DNA from: DASXVX01 sp036504075
GTDB lineage: Bacteria > Bacillota > Sulfobacillia > Symbiobacteriales > Symbiobacteriaceae
DNA length: 64,000 bases
Reading direction: 5' to 3'
Assembly: GCA_036504075.1 (NCBI GenBank)
Contig: DASXVX010000078.1
Span: 55,060 to 119,059 of the forward strand
Notes under the pieces: generated by a model
Seen by the model: only the letters and a program-made list of their open reading frames with translations
Database searches by the model: none
Told to the model about the DNA's origin: nothing
Program-made: the position numbers and the translations under genes
Shown: positions 51,205-59,551 of the stretch, piece by piece
Layout of the letters: each line of letters starts with the position of its first letter
Numbering within the stretch: position 1 is the first letter of the stretch

Positions 51205-51618
51205 ATGAAAGCGATTCACTGGGTTACAGCGGGGATTGCGGCCCTTACGCTCGCCTTGCTGGCTGGCTGCTCTGCCAGCGGCCAGCCGCCCCAGACCGTC
51301 AACCTGACCGCTCAGAACCTGACCTACGGCACGAAAAGCATCACCGTGACCAGGGGCACGCCGGTGAAGCTTGTCTTCCAGAACAGCGACAGCCAGCTGC
51401 ACGATTTCTCGATCGACAAGATTCCCGCCAAGGTCAAAGAGGAGCATAGCGACATGCACGACATGGGCGGCAAGAAACCGGACGTGCACGTAAGCGTGGA
51501 CGCCGGCAAGAGCGGCGAAGTCCAGTTCACGCCCACGGAAAAAGGGACGTACACGTTTTACTGTACCGTGGCCGGGCACAAGGACGCCGGGATGCAGGGG
51601 ACGCTCATCGTCCAGTAG
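51205..51618 (+). CDS. Cupredoxin-domain lipoprotein
   Basis: This 137-residue lipoprotein (lipobox LLAGC, Cys22) has a type 1 copper site: His66 in LHDF, Cys120, His125 and Met130 in YCTVAGHKDAGM. A Met/His-rich insertion (HSDMHDMGG, 81-89) lies before the last strands. It probably carries electrons or copper on the outer face of the membrane. The ATG follows CAGGAGGG. The 3' end overlaps the convergent gene by 14 bp. Confidence 0.88.
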   Translation: MKAIHWVTAGIAALTLALLAGCSASGQPPQTVNLTAQNLTYGTKSITVTRGTPVKLVFQNSDSQLHDFSIDKIPAKVKEEHSDMHDMGGKKPDVHVSVDAGKSGEVQFTPTEKGTYTFYCTVAGHKDAGMQGTLIVQ

Positions 51619-52021
51619 GACCTGGTTGCTCCCCGGCGCAAAGCCGTTCCAGAAGCTGAACGTGGAGCGTGGCATAGGCATGCTGCCGCTGGTGGACGTA
51701 TACGCCGGCCGCAAAGAACACTGCGCCGATCGCCCAGGCCGACATCCAGAACCAATGAGGCAGGTGTTTGATCGCCTGCTGAATCATGGGCACGAAGAGC
51801 AGGCCCAGCAGGGGAATACCGGAGAGCGTCGCGGGAATCATCCCGATGCCGCTCTCCTCTTTTTTTGCCCAGGCCAGCAGCAGGTGGCGCTCGGACGGGT
51901 CCAGTTTGGCGTAGTATTCGGCGATCACCCGGACGTGGTTCAACTCCGGAATTTTGCCTGCGGGCGGGTCTGGCCAATTGCGCCGCAGCTTCAGGTAGAA
52001 TGCGTGGACATCGCCCTGCAA
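51605..52021 (-). CDS. Small two-helix membrane protein, unknown
   Basis: This 138-residue protein has a polar N-terminal half (NHVRVIAEYYAKLDPSERHLLLAWAKKEE) and two membrane helices (MIPATLSGIPLLGLLFVPM and WFWMSAWAIGAVFFAAGVYV). I place the start at TTG 52021, 11 bases after AGGAGG; the GTG at 52033 overlaps that site. Function unknown. Confidence 0.6.
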   Translation of the reverse strand: MQGDVHAFYLKLRRNWPDPPAGKIPELNHVRVIAEYYAKLDPSERHLLLAWAKKEESGIGMIPATLSGIPLLGLLFVPMIQQAIKHLPHWFWMSAWAIGAVFFAAGVYVHQRQHAYATLHVQLLERLCAGEQPGPTGR

Positions 52022-52163
52022 CAGGGTCGACACCTCCTCACGGCTAGTATGGAACTGAAGTCAGGCGGTGAATTCGTTTCAGGTACGGAGAAAAATGGGA
52101 CTTGCACGTGGTGGAATTTTATGGGACTATAGGGCTAACTCGTCTGGTGGCGGGAGGGTCGGA

Positions 52164-52406
52164 ATGGCCGAAACGATTGTGGCCCGAGTGGTCTCCAAGT
52201 GGCGGGGATTGCTGGTTTACGCCTTGCTGTACGGTGCGGCTGGGTTTGTCTCCGACGTGATTTACTACCGTGCCCACACCACGCCGCTCAAACTGTACGC
52301 CATTTTTCTCCAGGCTTCGCTCTCATTTTACGCACTCTGGGGGCAGTGGCAGTTGCTCTCCATGGACCGGGATGGGGACGAGGGCTGGCCACCTTTCTGG
52401 AAATAA
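52164..52406 (+). CDS. Small membrane protein, unknown
   Basis: This 80-residue protein has two hydrophobic segments (LLVYALLYGAAGFVSDVIYY and LYAIFLQASLSFYALWGQW) and an acidic end. ATG behind GGGAGGG. No family recognised. Confidence 0.6.
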   Translation: MAETIVARVVSKWRGLLVYALLYGAAGFVSDVIYYRAHTTPLKLYAIFLQASLSFYALWGQWQLLSMDRDGDEGWPPFWK

Positions 52407-52409
52407 CGC

Positions 52410-52450
52410 AAGAGCGCCCACCCGGCAATCGGGTGAGCGCTCTTCCTTTG
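52410..52450. terminator. Terminator between convergent genes
   Basis: AAGAGCGC-CCACCCG / CGGGTG-AGCGCTCTT stem with a single bulge, followed by CCTTT on the plus strand. Confidence 0.8.
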
Positions 52451-52459
52451 GGTCGCCGC

Positions 52460-54325
52460 TCATTCGGAGAGATCCTCGACAAGGGCCTCGTACTCCACCC
52501 CGCCGATGGTCAGCCGGAGCATCCGGGCCCGAACGCGGGCCTCAGGCGCTCCAGCCCCGATGGCGACGGAGGCCGGCGGTTGGACTGCCTGCCTGGCGAT
52601 TTGCTCGGCGATTTCCTGCTCCACCTGCTCCGGTCGGCGGCGCGCGTCCCGTTCCAGGTACCGCCGGACCTGGGCCAGGCGGCGCCGCTCGGACCAGACG
52701 ATTCCTTGTGCGCTGGCCAGGTCCACCTCCTGGAACTTGAGCGCATCGCCGGCGCGGAGTTGGGCGGCAACGGCCAGGTCCGAATAGACGGCTACGGCAA
52801 TCTGGGTGTACCCGCCGGTGGTCTGCCGGTTGCCCAGCAGCAGGATCGGCAGGCCGTTTGCCGGCACCTGGACGCTGCCGGGCGCCAGCGGCTCGGAGAG
52901 CACATCGGGGGAACCCGCGTGGACCAACTTTTGCCCTTGCAGCCGCAGGCCCTGCCGGTCGGAGTTGGTCCCAATTACGTACTCTCCGCCGCAGAGAGCG
53001 GCCAGAGCGTCGGGCGCAAAAGCGGCGGCATGAGGACCCGCGATCACCCGGACTGTCGCCCGGCCCGTGTATGCCGGCACGGCATCCGCCGGAACGGCCC
53101 GGCCTGCCAGGTCGGCGGGCGGAAGCACCGGCAGTCCCGTGGGCAGAAAGTCGCCGGCCATCAGTTGCCGCCCCAGCGGGCCGATTTTGCCGAACAGGTC
53201 TTCCGAAAGGCTGCCCAGCACGGGCGGCAGGTCGATGCCACCGGCGACACAGAGGTAGCTGCGGCAGCCCACCGGAGCCGCACCGATGCGGAGCCGGTCG
53301 CCGGGCGTGGCCAGCAAGGCCGTCCAGAAAGGCACCGACCGGGGCGACGAGCCGTCGCCCGGGATCAGTTCAGCCGGGGCGGGGGCCCCCGTGAGCGCGA
53401 ACGCCACGGGGCCGGTAAACTCCAGTTCCGGTCCGGTCAGCGTAATCTCCAGGCCCGCGGTGCGGGCCCGGTTGCCCAGGAGCCAGTTGCCGACCATGAG
53501 CGAGGGGAAATCGGCCGCCCCGGCCACGGGCACGCCGTAGCGCATGTAGCCCCGGCGCCCCAGGTCCTGAATGGTGGTAGCCATGCCGGGTTCGATGATC
53601 CGCAGGCCGGTCCGGCCGTCGCCGCCACCCGGACGAGCAGGTGCGGTCACAGGCTCAACTCCGGCGAGCGCCTCCGGCGCCACTGGTACGAAGTGGATCA
53701 GATCGCCTGGCTCCAGCATCGCCGGTGGCGTATGCTCCGCGTCGAAAAGCCGGACCGGAGTCCGGCCGATCAACTGCCAGCCCCCCGGGCTGGGCGTCGG
53801 GTAGATTCCGGTCTGGTCGTTCCCGATGCCCACGCTGCCGCCCGGCACTTTGACCCGGGGATCGGCCAGCCGCGGCGTGTGAATGGCCGGGTCCAGCCCG
53901 CCCAGGTAGGGAAAGCCCGGGCTGAATCCCAGGGCGTAGACCCGATACGCACCCGACGAATGGCGCCGGACGACCTCCGCGGCGGTCAAGCGAGCATGAT
54001 CCGCCACGGCATCGAGGTCAGGACCGAAATCCCCGCCGTAGCAGACGGGGATCTCCACCGTGCGGGCTGCAGGAGGCGCCACCGGCCCTTGCAGGGTCCC
54101 CCGGACCATCTCCTCCAGCTGGTCCAGCCGAATGCGCAGCGGATCGTATTCAATCAGCAGGCAGTGGTACGAGCCGGTTACTTCCACCAGCGCCGGATGG
54201 GGATTCGCCCGCAGAGCGGCGGAGAGCGCCAGCACGTGGTCGTTCACTGCCGGGTCGATTCCATCACCCAGGTAGAGCAACACCGAGCGGTCGCCGCACG
54301 GCGCGAAACGCAGGCCATCGGTCAA
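52460..54325 (-). CDS. Fused PxpB-PxpC (KipI-KipA) 5-oxoprolinase-type protein
   Basis: PxpABC is the bacterial ATP-dependent 5-oxoprolinase. Here PxpB (about 1-230: FAPCGDRSVLLYLGD, FSPGFPYLGGLD, VPGGSVGIGNDQTGIYPTPSPGGW) is joined to PxpC (about 240-545: EPGMATTIQDLGRRGYMRYGVPVAGAAD, GGYTQIAVAVYSDL). A C-terminal tail of about 75 residues is extra; its end (LRLTIGGVEYEALVEDL) resembles the start of biotinyl-carrier domains but has no biotin Lys motif. No pxpA gene is seen. The start is a TTG behind GGAG. A urea/amide carboxylase-like role is the alternative. Confidence 0.85.
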   Translation of the reverse strand: MTDGLRFAPCGDRSVLLYLGDGIDPAVNDHVLALSAALRANPHPALVEVTGSYHCLLIEYDPLRIRLDQLEEMVRGTLQGPVAPPAARTVEIPVCYGGDFGPDLDAVADHARLTAAEVVRRHSSGAYRVYALGFSPGFPYLGGLDPAIHTPRLADPRVKVPGGSVGIGNDQTGIYPTPSPGGWQLIGRTPVRLFDAEHTPPAMLEPGDLIHFVPVAPEALAGVEPVTAPARPGGGDGRTGLRIIEPGMATTIQDLGRRGYMRYGVPVAGAADFPSLMVGNWLLGNRARTAGLEITLTGPELEFTGPVAFALTGAPAPAELIPGDGSSPRSVPFWTALLATPGDRLRIGAAPVGCRSYLCVAGGIDLPPVLGSLSEDLFGKIGPLGRQLMAGDFLPTGLPVLPPADLAGRAVPADAVPAYTGRATVRVIAGPHAAAFAPDALAALCGGEYVIGTNSDRQGLRLQGQKLVHAGSPDVLSEPLAPGSVQVPANGLPILLLGNRQTTGGYTQIAVAVYSDLAVAAQLRAGDALKFQEVDLASAQGIVWSERRRLAQVRRYLERDARRRPEQVEQEIAEQIARQAVQPPASVAIGAGAPEARVRARMLRLTIGGVEYEALVEDLSE

Positions 54326-54359
54326 AGCGCGATCATCTCCAGTGGTGACATCCTTGGGT

Positions 54360-55268
54360 TCAAGTCCGGCCGGTCGGCGCCAGGTATGCGAGCCCCGCGG
54401 CCAGTGGCGTCAGCTTCAGGGAAAAATCACGGAGCAGCGCCGTATTATCGACCGGTTCTTCCATCAGAATAAAGTCAACCGCAGCGGGGGAGAGCGGCGG
54501 CGTGGGCAGGAGCGCCATCGGCACCGTGGCCAGCTTCATAAACCAGACCGGGTGATGCACCAGCGGCTTGCGCTTGCCCATGGCCGAGAGCATGGTCCGG
54601 ATGATTTCGTCCATGGTCAGCGCTTCCGGTCCGCCGATCTCGTAGGTCTGATTGATGGCCCGGCTCGAACCGACGCTGGCGGCTACCGCTTCCGCCAGGT
54701 CGTCCACGAACACCGGCTGGACTTTTCCCTGGCCGTCGCCGATCACCGGAATAAACGGCAGCAATCGGGCGAAGGCCACAAACTTATTGAGACTGCGGTC
54801 CTCCGGCCCATAGACCCACGAGGGCCGGAAGACCGTGTAGGGAATGCCGGATCCCCGCACCGCCGCTTCGGCCTTCAACTTGGCCAGGAACCAGGGAGCG
54901 GTCTGCCCGGCGCGGGTACCGGCGCCGCTCATATATAGGAAGCGTTTGACGCCGGCTGCTCGTGCCGCCTCCACCTGGCGTATGGTACCCTCTCCGTCTA
55001 CCGCCATATAGGTGTAACCCTTCCGAGGATTCTCCACCGGGTGATTTGGGAACTGGACGGTGCTAACCACCACGTCGATTCCGGCCATGGCTTGTCGGAG
55101 GGAGGCCGGGTCGGCAATGTCTCCGGGACGCACCTCCACGCCGGGAACTGCCGGAGTACGACCCGGCTTGCGGGACATGACGACGACATCGTGCCCTTTG
55201 GACAGGAGCCGCTTGACGACGTGAGAACCGATAAAACCCGTCCCGCCGGTAACCAGGACAACAGCCAC
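54360..55268 (-). CDS. NAD(P)-binding epimerase-like protein (NDUFA9 type)
   Basis: This 302-residue atypical SDR has VTGGTGFIGSHVVKRLLSKGHDV for NAD(P) and GVKRFLYMSGAGTR in place of the usual YxxxK. A second part holds FVDDLAEAVAASV and a C-terminal helix pair. GTG 55268 follows CGAGGG. It ends 34 bp before the PxpBC start, so the two are probably co-transcribed. Substrate unknown. Confidence 0.8.
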   Translation of the reverse strand: MAVVLVTGGTGFIGSHVVKRLLSKGHDVVVMSRKPGRTPAVPGVEVRPGDIADPASLRQAMAGIDVVVSTVQFPNHPVENPRKGYTYMAVDGEGTIRQVEAARAAGVKRFLYMSGAGTRAGQTAPWFLAKLKAEAAVRGSGIPYTVFRPSWVYGPEDRSLNKFVAFARLLPFIPVIGDGQGKVQPVFVDDLAEAVAASVGSSRAINQTYEIGGPEALTMDEIIRTMLSAMGKRKPLVHHPVWFMKLATVPMALLPTPPLSPAAVDFILMEEPVDNTALLRDFSLKLTPLAAGLAYLAPTGRT

Positions 55269-55407
55269 TCTTATCCCTCGCTTTCGTTTCAAGCATACCA
55301 AGGGCGCTCCGAAAAGTCACGCAGGCCATACCCCCACCCGTATCATGGTGCGGCGGAGGAACGTCAAATAGCATGTAGGAATCCGGGAAATTACGGAGGT
55401 GTTCGGT

Positions 55408-55794
55408 ATGGAGTTTCAGGTTAGCGTGACCACAGCCAAGTCGCCCGGCGAGGCGGTCAAGGCAGTGGAGGCGGCGCTTGCGGAGCGTAAGTTCAGCGTG
55501 CTCTGGCATCTGAACGTGAACCGGCAGCTAGGGGAGAAGGGGTTCTCCCTCGGTCACGAAGTGCATATTCTCGAAGTCTGCAGCGCGCCGCGGGCCAAGC
55601 AGGCAATCGACATGAATCCCGAAGTGGCCTACTTCCTGCCCTGCAAAATCATCGTGAAGAATGACGGTGGTCAGACGCAGATCGGCCTGCTCAAGCCAAC
55701 CGCGTTGATGGGCCTCCTGGGTGACGAGCAACTCCAAGCGGCCGGCCAAGAGGTGGAAGACGTGCTGTTGGAGGCGGTGCAGGCAGCCCAATGA
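55408..55794 (+). CDS. DUF302-domain protein
   Basis: This 128-residue single-domain protein fits DUF302: KSPGEAVKAVEAALAERKFSVLWHLNV, HILEVCSAPRAKQAIDMNPEVAYFLPCKIIV. The family often sits beside sulfur-metabolism genes. The ATG at 55408 follows ACGGAGGT. The stop overlaps the rhodanese ATG (ATGA). Confidence 0.88.
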   Translation: MEFQVSVTTAKSPGEAVKAVEAALAERKFSVLWHLNVNRQLGEKGFSLGHEVHILEVCSAPRAKQAIDMNPEVAYFLPCKIIVKNDGGQTQIGLLKPTALMGLLGDEQLQAAGQEVEDVLLEAVQAAQ

Positions 55795-56165
55795 ATTGGC
55801 TGGTAATCATCCTCGCGTTATTCCTCGGACTGGTTGTGGCCAGGCGCATCTGGGCCCGGCGGGGGGTGGCCAATGTTTCCGTGCACGAGGTGCATGACCG
55901 CCTGCAGGCCCGAGACCGGCTGGTGCTTGTGGATGTGCGTGAGCCCCACGAGTTTAAGGCCGGACACATTCGCGGCGCCGTCAACATTCCGCTGGGCGCC
56001 CTGGCACAAGGCGTCCAGCACCTCGACAAGGGCGGGGAGATTCTCCTGGTCTGTCAGAGCGGCAACCGGAGCATTACGGCTTACCTCCGGCTGAAGGCCA
56101 TGGGCTTCACGGGCGTGAAGAACGTGGAAGGCGGCATGCTCCGCTGGGCCTGGGACAAAGTATAA
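55791..56165 (+). CDS. Membrane-tethered rhodanese-like sulfurtransferase
   Basis: This 124-residue protein has an N-terminal membrane anchor (MNWLVIILALFLGLVVA) and a single rhodanese domain. The active loop is CQSGNRS with Cys88 as the persulfide residue; VDVREPHEFKAGHI and GMLRWAWD complete the pattern. It is coupled to DUF302. The stop codon overlaps the first unit of the tandem repeat that follows. Confidence 0.92.
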   Translation: MNWLVIILALFLGLVVARRIWARRGVANVSVHEVHDRLQARDRLVLVDVREPHEFKAGHIRGAVNIPLGALAQGVQHLDKGGEILLVCQSGNRSITAYLRLKAMGFTGVKNVEGGMLRWAWDKV

Positions 56166-56324
56166 CAGCCTGCCACGATGACAGCCTGCCACGATGACAG
56201 CCTGCCACAATGACAGCCTGCCACGATGACAGCCTGCCACAATGACAGCCTGCCACGATGACAGCCTGCCACGATGACAGCCTGCCACGATGACAGCCTG
56301 CCACGATGACAGCCTGCCACAATA
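56165..56324. repeat. 16-bp tandem repeat, ten copies
   Basis: Ten head-to-tail copies of ACAGCCTGCCACGATG with no spacers. Copies 3, 5 and 10 have ACAA in place of ACGA. It is a minisatellite-like array, likely variable between strains. Confidence 0.97.
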
Positions 56325-56367
56325 AAGCCCACCCCGTTTCCCTGACAAGGTAGACGGGGTGGGCTTT
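56324..56367. terminator. 14-bp stem-loop after the tandem repeat
   Basis: AAAGCCCACCCCGT/ACGGGGTGGGCTTT perfect stem with a 16-base loop. It is probably the 3' end of the DUF302-rhodanese transcript. Confidence 0.6.
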
Positions 56368-56736
56368 GGCACTTTCACCCCAAATGGCCATGTGCACAGA
56401 TGGTCGAAAGCGATCTGGTCATTTTTGTGGTTAGTTAGCGCCATTTACAATTTGCGGTGCTGAATGAGTTTCCTCCAGTATAGGCCTAAGTTCCGGCGAT
56501 TCGTGGGTATCGCGGCCATTCTTAGATACGGGGTACCGTATGCGCTAACGGGGCGAGGCCGTCCGCAATACCCTGACTGAGAGAATGGGTCGAAATGTCG
56601 GTGAAACTCCGAAAGACTGACCTCCAGCAGCGAATTTCGGCCACCAGCACCTGAGAAACCTGAGAAAGGTAAGCGTAGCATGAGGATGTCCCTTCGCCTC
56701 GTCGGAAAAACATACCAGAAAGGAGGTGCAAGCGAA
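56368..56736 (+). promoter_or_regulatory. Long leader of the first cytochrome gene with direct repeats
   Basis: No gene is seen in these 369 bp. A -10-like TACAAT (56446-56451) would give a leader of about 280 bases. CCTGAGAAACCTGAGA (56650-56665) is shared exactly with the leader of the second cytochrome unit; another TGAG follows at 56681. The ribosome site AAAGGAGGTG is at about 56720. Confidence 0.55.
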
Positions 56737-58269
56737 ATGTCTAGCAAGATGCTGAAGACGTTGCTTCTGGTGGGGCTCGCTCTTGTGGTCACTCTTTCTG
56801 CGGGCGTTAGTTTCGCTTACACCTACAAGACGAAGGCTGCGATTCCAGAGTATCTGGGCTCCCAGGCGTGCCTTGGTTGCCACACTGACAAGTGGGCCAG
56901 CTGGGAACCGTCCGGTCACGCGCAGATGCTGGTCGCGATCAACTCGCCCAGCGACCTGCCGGCTCCGGTGTCCGCGGCTCCGGCTGAACTCCAGGCCGAA
57001 CTGCTGAAGGCAGAGTTCATCATCACCCAAAAGAGCTTCGCGGCACGCGACGCATCCGGTCAGTTGAAGTACTTGGGTGTCACCTGGGATCCCGTTTTGC
57101 AGATCTACAAGGCTGCTGCTCCCGGTCGCAACTACAGCACCGAATGCGCCGGCTGCCACACCACGAACGGCGCCAGCGACAAGGTCTCCACCACCTGGAC
57201 CGAGCCCGGCATCGGCTGTGAAGCCTGCCACGGTCCCGGCCGTGACCATGTTGTGGGCAAGGGCGACAAGTCCAAGATCGTCGTCAACAACAGCGCTGAC
57301 ACCTGTGGCCAGTGCCACGGCGGCAACAGCAAGAAGACGAATGCCAACATGATGATCGACGGCACCCGGTGGGTAGTCGGTTATCGGCCCGGCATGAAGC
57401 TGAGTGACGTTGTCGGTCTGCAGCTCACGCCGGTCGATCCGACCAAGCCTGCGCCGGATTCCAGCTCTGTCCACCTGCGTAACTACAATATGTGGGCGGC
57501 TTCGGCGCATGGCAATTCCATGAAGGCTGTGCTCGCTTATTCGCCCAACGGCAAGCCGAATCCCGAGTGCTTGAAGTGCCACTCGGCCGACGTCGTCGTA
57601 GCAGCGGCTAAGGGCAAGACGGCCGACATCTCCCATCCGGAGACGCTGGAGCCTCTGACCTGCACGGCTTGCCATGACCCACACGGCGGCCAGGATCACC
57701 AACTCCGGCTCGAGCCCGAGAAGCTGTGCGTCTCGTGCCACGCTAACGAGGCCGTCGCCCCCGGAAAGCCTGCGAAGGCCGGCAGTAGCGTGTACGAGTC
57801 CAACGAAGCTGCTCTGAAGGGCTACGGCGCCATCGGCATCAAGGAGACGGAGAGCTTCCACTCCGAATTCACCTGCGTGGAATGCCATATGACCCAGGGC
57901 AACCACCTGTTCAAGGTCATTCGGCCGGACGCTCCCGAGCTCGAGGCTACCCGCGCCGATACCTGCACGACCTGCCATAAGGACTCTACCAAGGATGTCC
58001 GGGCAGCGTATCTGCAGCAGTGGCAGGGTATGTTCGACGCCAAGATGCCCGCCCTGCAGGCCGACCTGAAGCTGATCGGCGACGCTCTCAAGGCGGACCC
58101 GAAGGTTCTCAGCGCCGACCTCAAGGCGAAGTACGACGTCAGCAAGACCAACCTGTCCATCATTAACAACGACGGTTCCCATGGCGCTCATAACTTTGAG
58201 TATGCCATGAAGATCATGGGCCAGGCCCAGAAGGACCTGGCCGCCGTCAAAGCCAGTCTGCCCAAGTAA
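56737..58269 (+). CDS. Nine-haem c-type cytochrome (paralogue 1)
   Basis: This 510-residue exported protein starts at ATG 56737 behind AAAGGAGGTG. The signal or anchor is KMLKTLLLVGLALVVTLSAGVSFA. Nine CXXCH motifs are seen: CLGCH, CAGCH, CEACH, CGQCH, CLKCH, CTACH, CVSCH, CVECH, CTTCH. The C-terminal helical part ends GSHGAHNFEYAMKIMGQAQKDL, like the His-Asn end of NrfA/c554-type families. It pairs with the close paralogue at 62340. Probable role: electron transfer at or beyond the cell surface. Confidence 0.9.
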   Translation: MSSKMLKTLLLVGLALVVTLSAGVSFAYTYKTKAAIPEYLGSQACLGCHTDKWASWEPSGHAQMLVAINSPSDLPAPVSAAPAELQAELLKAEFIITQKSFAARDASGQLKYLGVTWDPVLQIYKAAAPGRNYSTECAGCHTTNGASDKVSTTWTEPGIGCEACHGPGRDHVVGKGDKSKIVVNNSADTCGQCHGGNSKKTNANMMIDGTRWVVGYRPGMKLSDVVGLQLTPVDPTKPAPDSSSVHLRNYNMWAASAHGNSMKAVLAYSPNGKPNPECLKCHSADVVVAAAKGKTADISHPETLEPLTCTACHDPHGGQDHQLRLEPEKLCVSCHANEAVAPGKPAKAGSSVYESNEAALKGYGAIGIKETESFHSEFTCVECHMTQGNHLFKVIRPDAPELEATRADTCTTCHKDSTKDVRAAYLQQWQGMFDAKMPALQADLKLIGDALKADPKVLSADLKAKYDVSKTNLSIINNDGSHGAHNFEYAMKIMGQAQKDLAAVKASLPK

Positions 58270-58289
58270 ACAGGCTGAGGCATCACGGG

Positions 58290-58322
58290 GCGGAGGGGGC
58301 ATAGCCCCCTCCGCTCTTGGCT
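58290..58322 (+). terminator. Terminator after first cytochrome gene
   Basis: GCGGAGGGGGC/GCCCCCTCCGC with an ATA loop, then TCTTGGCT. Confidence 0.8.
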
Positions 58323-58388
58323 ACCTCATAAGGAGCGAGCACAAAGCCCGCGATAGACGCATTTCATTGCGCAAGCCTTCTCATCATT

Positions 58389-58402
58389 TTACTAGCTAGT
58401 AA
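58389..58402. promoter_or_regulatory. 14-bp perfect palindrome
   Basis: TTACTAGCTAGTAA stands alone in the 517-bp gap between cytochrome units and could be a regulator site. Confidence 0.4.
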
Positions 58403-58786
58403 GTGTCATTCGCTTTTAGCTCCACGGAATATGTCGTTAGGGTATGGAAAGGAGTTCGTTTGGTATCAGAGAGGTTTAACCACATACTATATACCCCGTA
58501 TCGTATGATAACGCGGCACGAGCCAGCCAGAGCCAGATAGGAGGAGATAGGAAGAGATAATTGATCGTAACTACCAATAACGAGGCGTCATGCCGGAATA
58601 AGCCCGGTTGGTTCCTGAGAAACCTGAGAGTAAGATGTGGGTAACATGAGAGTAAGATGTGAACTTCGAGCGGTTCGCAAGCCTTCATACAACCCGAGCA
58701 TATGTCCTCACTCGTGAAAGTTGTCACATGAGAGCCGCTGATAGGCCGCATTAGCAAGAATTTTAGGGGTGGAGGAGGGCGCCGGA
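58403..58786 (+). promoter_or_regulatory. Leader of the second cytochrome unit with direct repeats
   Basis: No gene is seen. CCTGAGAAACCTGAGA (58614-58629) matches the first leader. TGAGAGTAAGATGTG occurs at 58625-58639 and 58647-58661, 22 bp apart, about two helix turns. A weak -10-like TACTAT lies at 58485. The ribosome site GGAGGAGGG precedes ATG 58787. Confidence 0.55.
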
Positions 58787-59539
58787 ATGAAAGTAATTCG
58801 ACCTGCCCGCACCAGTTTGTCGGCCATCCTCGGCGGAATCGTCCTGGTGATGGCCGGGATGCTGCTGAGTGCCGGCACGGTTCGGGCGGAGTCCATCCCC
58901 AAGCAGTTGGCAGTTCCTGGCAAGCCGGAAGGGAACGCTGCCTGCCTGGAGTGTCACGTCAAGGCGGATCACATGACCCGGGGCGGTAAGGACATTTCGG
59001 TCCAAGTCGACGGCAAAGCGTTCGACGAATCGGTCCACGGGATTCTCTCCTGTGTCCGGTGTCACGCCGAGGCAGCGGGGCCGGAACACGCAAAGGATCC
59101 GAAGAAGCCGCTGCCCGTTCCCCCGGCCGATACCCGGGAGCGGAAGGCCTTCCAGTCGGCGGAGTGCGTGAAGTGCCACGCCGGCGTGTATGAGCAGAGC
59201 TATAACCTGAGCCTCCACGGCGTTGCCGCCAAGCACGGCGACATCCGGGCGGCCACCTGCGTGGACTGCCACGGTGTCCATAACGTCTTGCCGGCCCGCA
59301 ACCCCGACTCTTCGGTCGCCAAGGAGCATCTGGTGCAGACCTGCGGCCAGAGCGGCTGCCACCAGAATGCGCCGGCGAGCTTTGCTAACGGCAAGGAGCA
59401 CTTTGTGCCGGCCCAGGCCGAGACTTCGGGCTGGCTGCACACCATTTACAGTCTCTTCATGGGCCTGATCATGTTCGACGTAATGAAGGACGGCCCGATT
59501 GTCATGTTTGAATTGCTTCGGCGGTTGCAGCAGCACTAG
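58787..59539 (+). CDS. Five-haem c-type cytochrome with one CX4CH site
   Basis: This 250-residue exported protein has a signal/anchor (LSAILGGIVLVMAGMLLSAGTVRA), four CXXCH motifs (CLECH, CVRCH, CVKCH, CVDCH) and one spaced CGQSGCH (CX4CH, coded at 59342-59362). A hydrophobic C-terminal helix (IYSLFMGLIMFDVM) may anchor it. It lies 12 bp before the cytochrome b gene and probably takes electrons from it. Confidence 0.87.
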   Translation: MKVIRPARTSLSAILGGIVLVMAGMLLSAGTVRAESIPKQLAVPGKPEGNAACLECHVKADHMTRGGKDISVQVDGKAFDESVHGILSCVRCHAEAAGPEHAKDPKKPLPVPPADTRERKAFQSAECVKCHAGVYEQSYNLSLHGVAAKHGDIRAATCVDCHGVHNVLPARNPDSSVAKEHLVQTCGQSGCHQNAPASFANGKEHFVPAQAETSGWLHTIYSLFMGLIMFDVMKDGPIVMFELLRRLQQH

Positions 59540-59551
59540 GGGGATAGCGAT

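Noticed and set aside
52199..54472. Plus-strand frame (757 codons) opposite the PxpBC gene
   Set aside because: Low-complexity Arg/Pro-rich product with no motifs; the minus strand encodes a recognisable protein.
56165..56324. Tandem 16-bp array as a CRISPR
   Set aside because: Units abut with no spacers and are too short; it is a plain tandem repeat.
56081..56444. Minus-strand reading frames through the 16-bp array giving repeated SSWQAVIVAGCHRG peptides
   Set aside because: They arise from the array being open in all three frames and have no ribosome site or homology.
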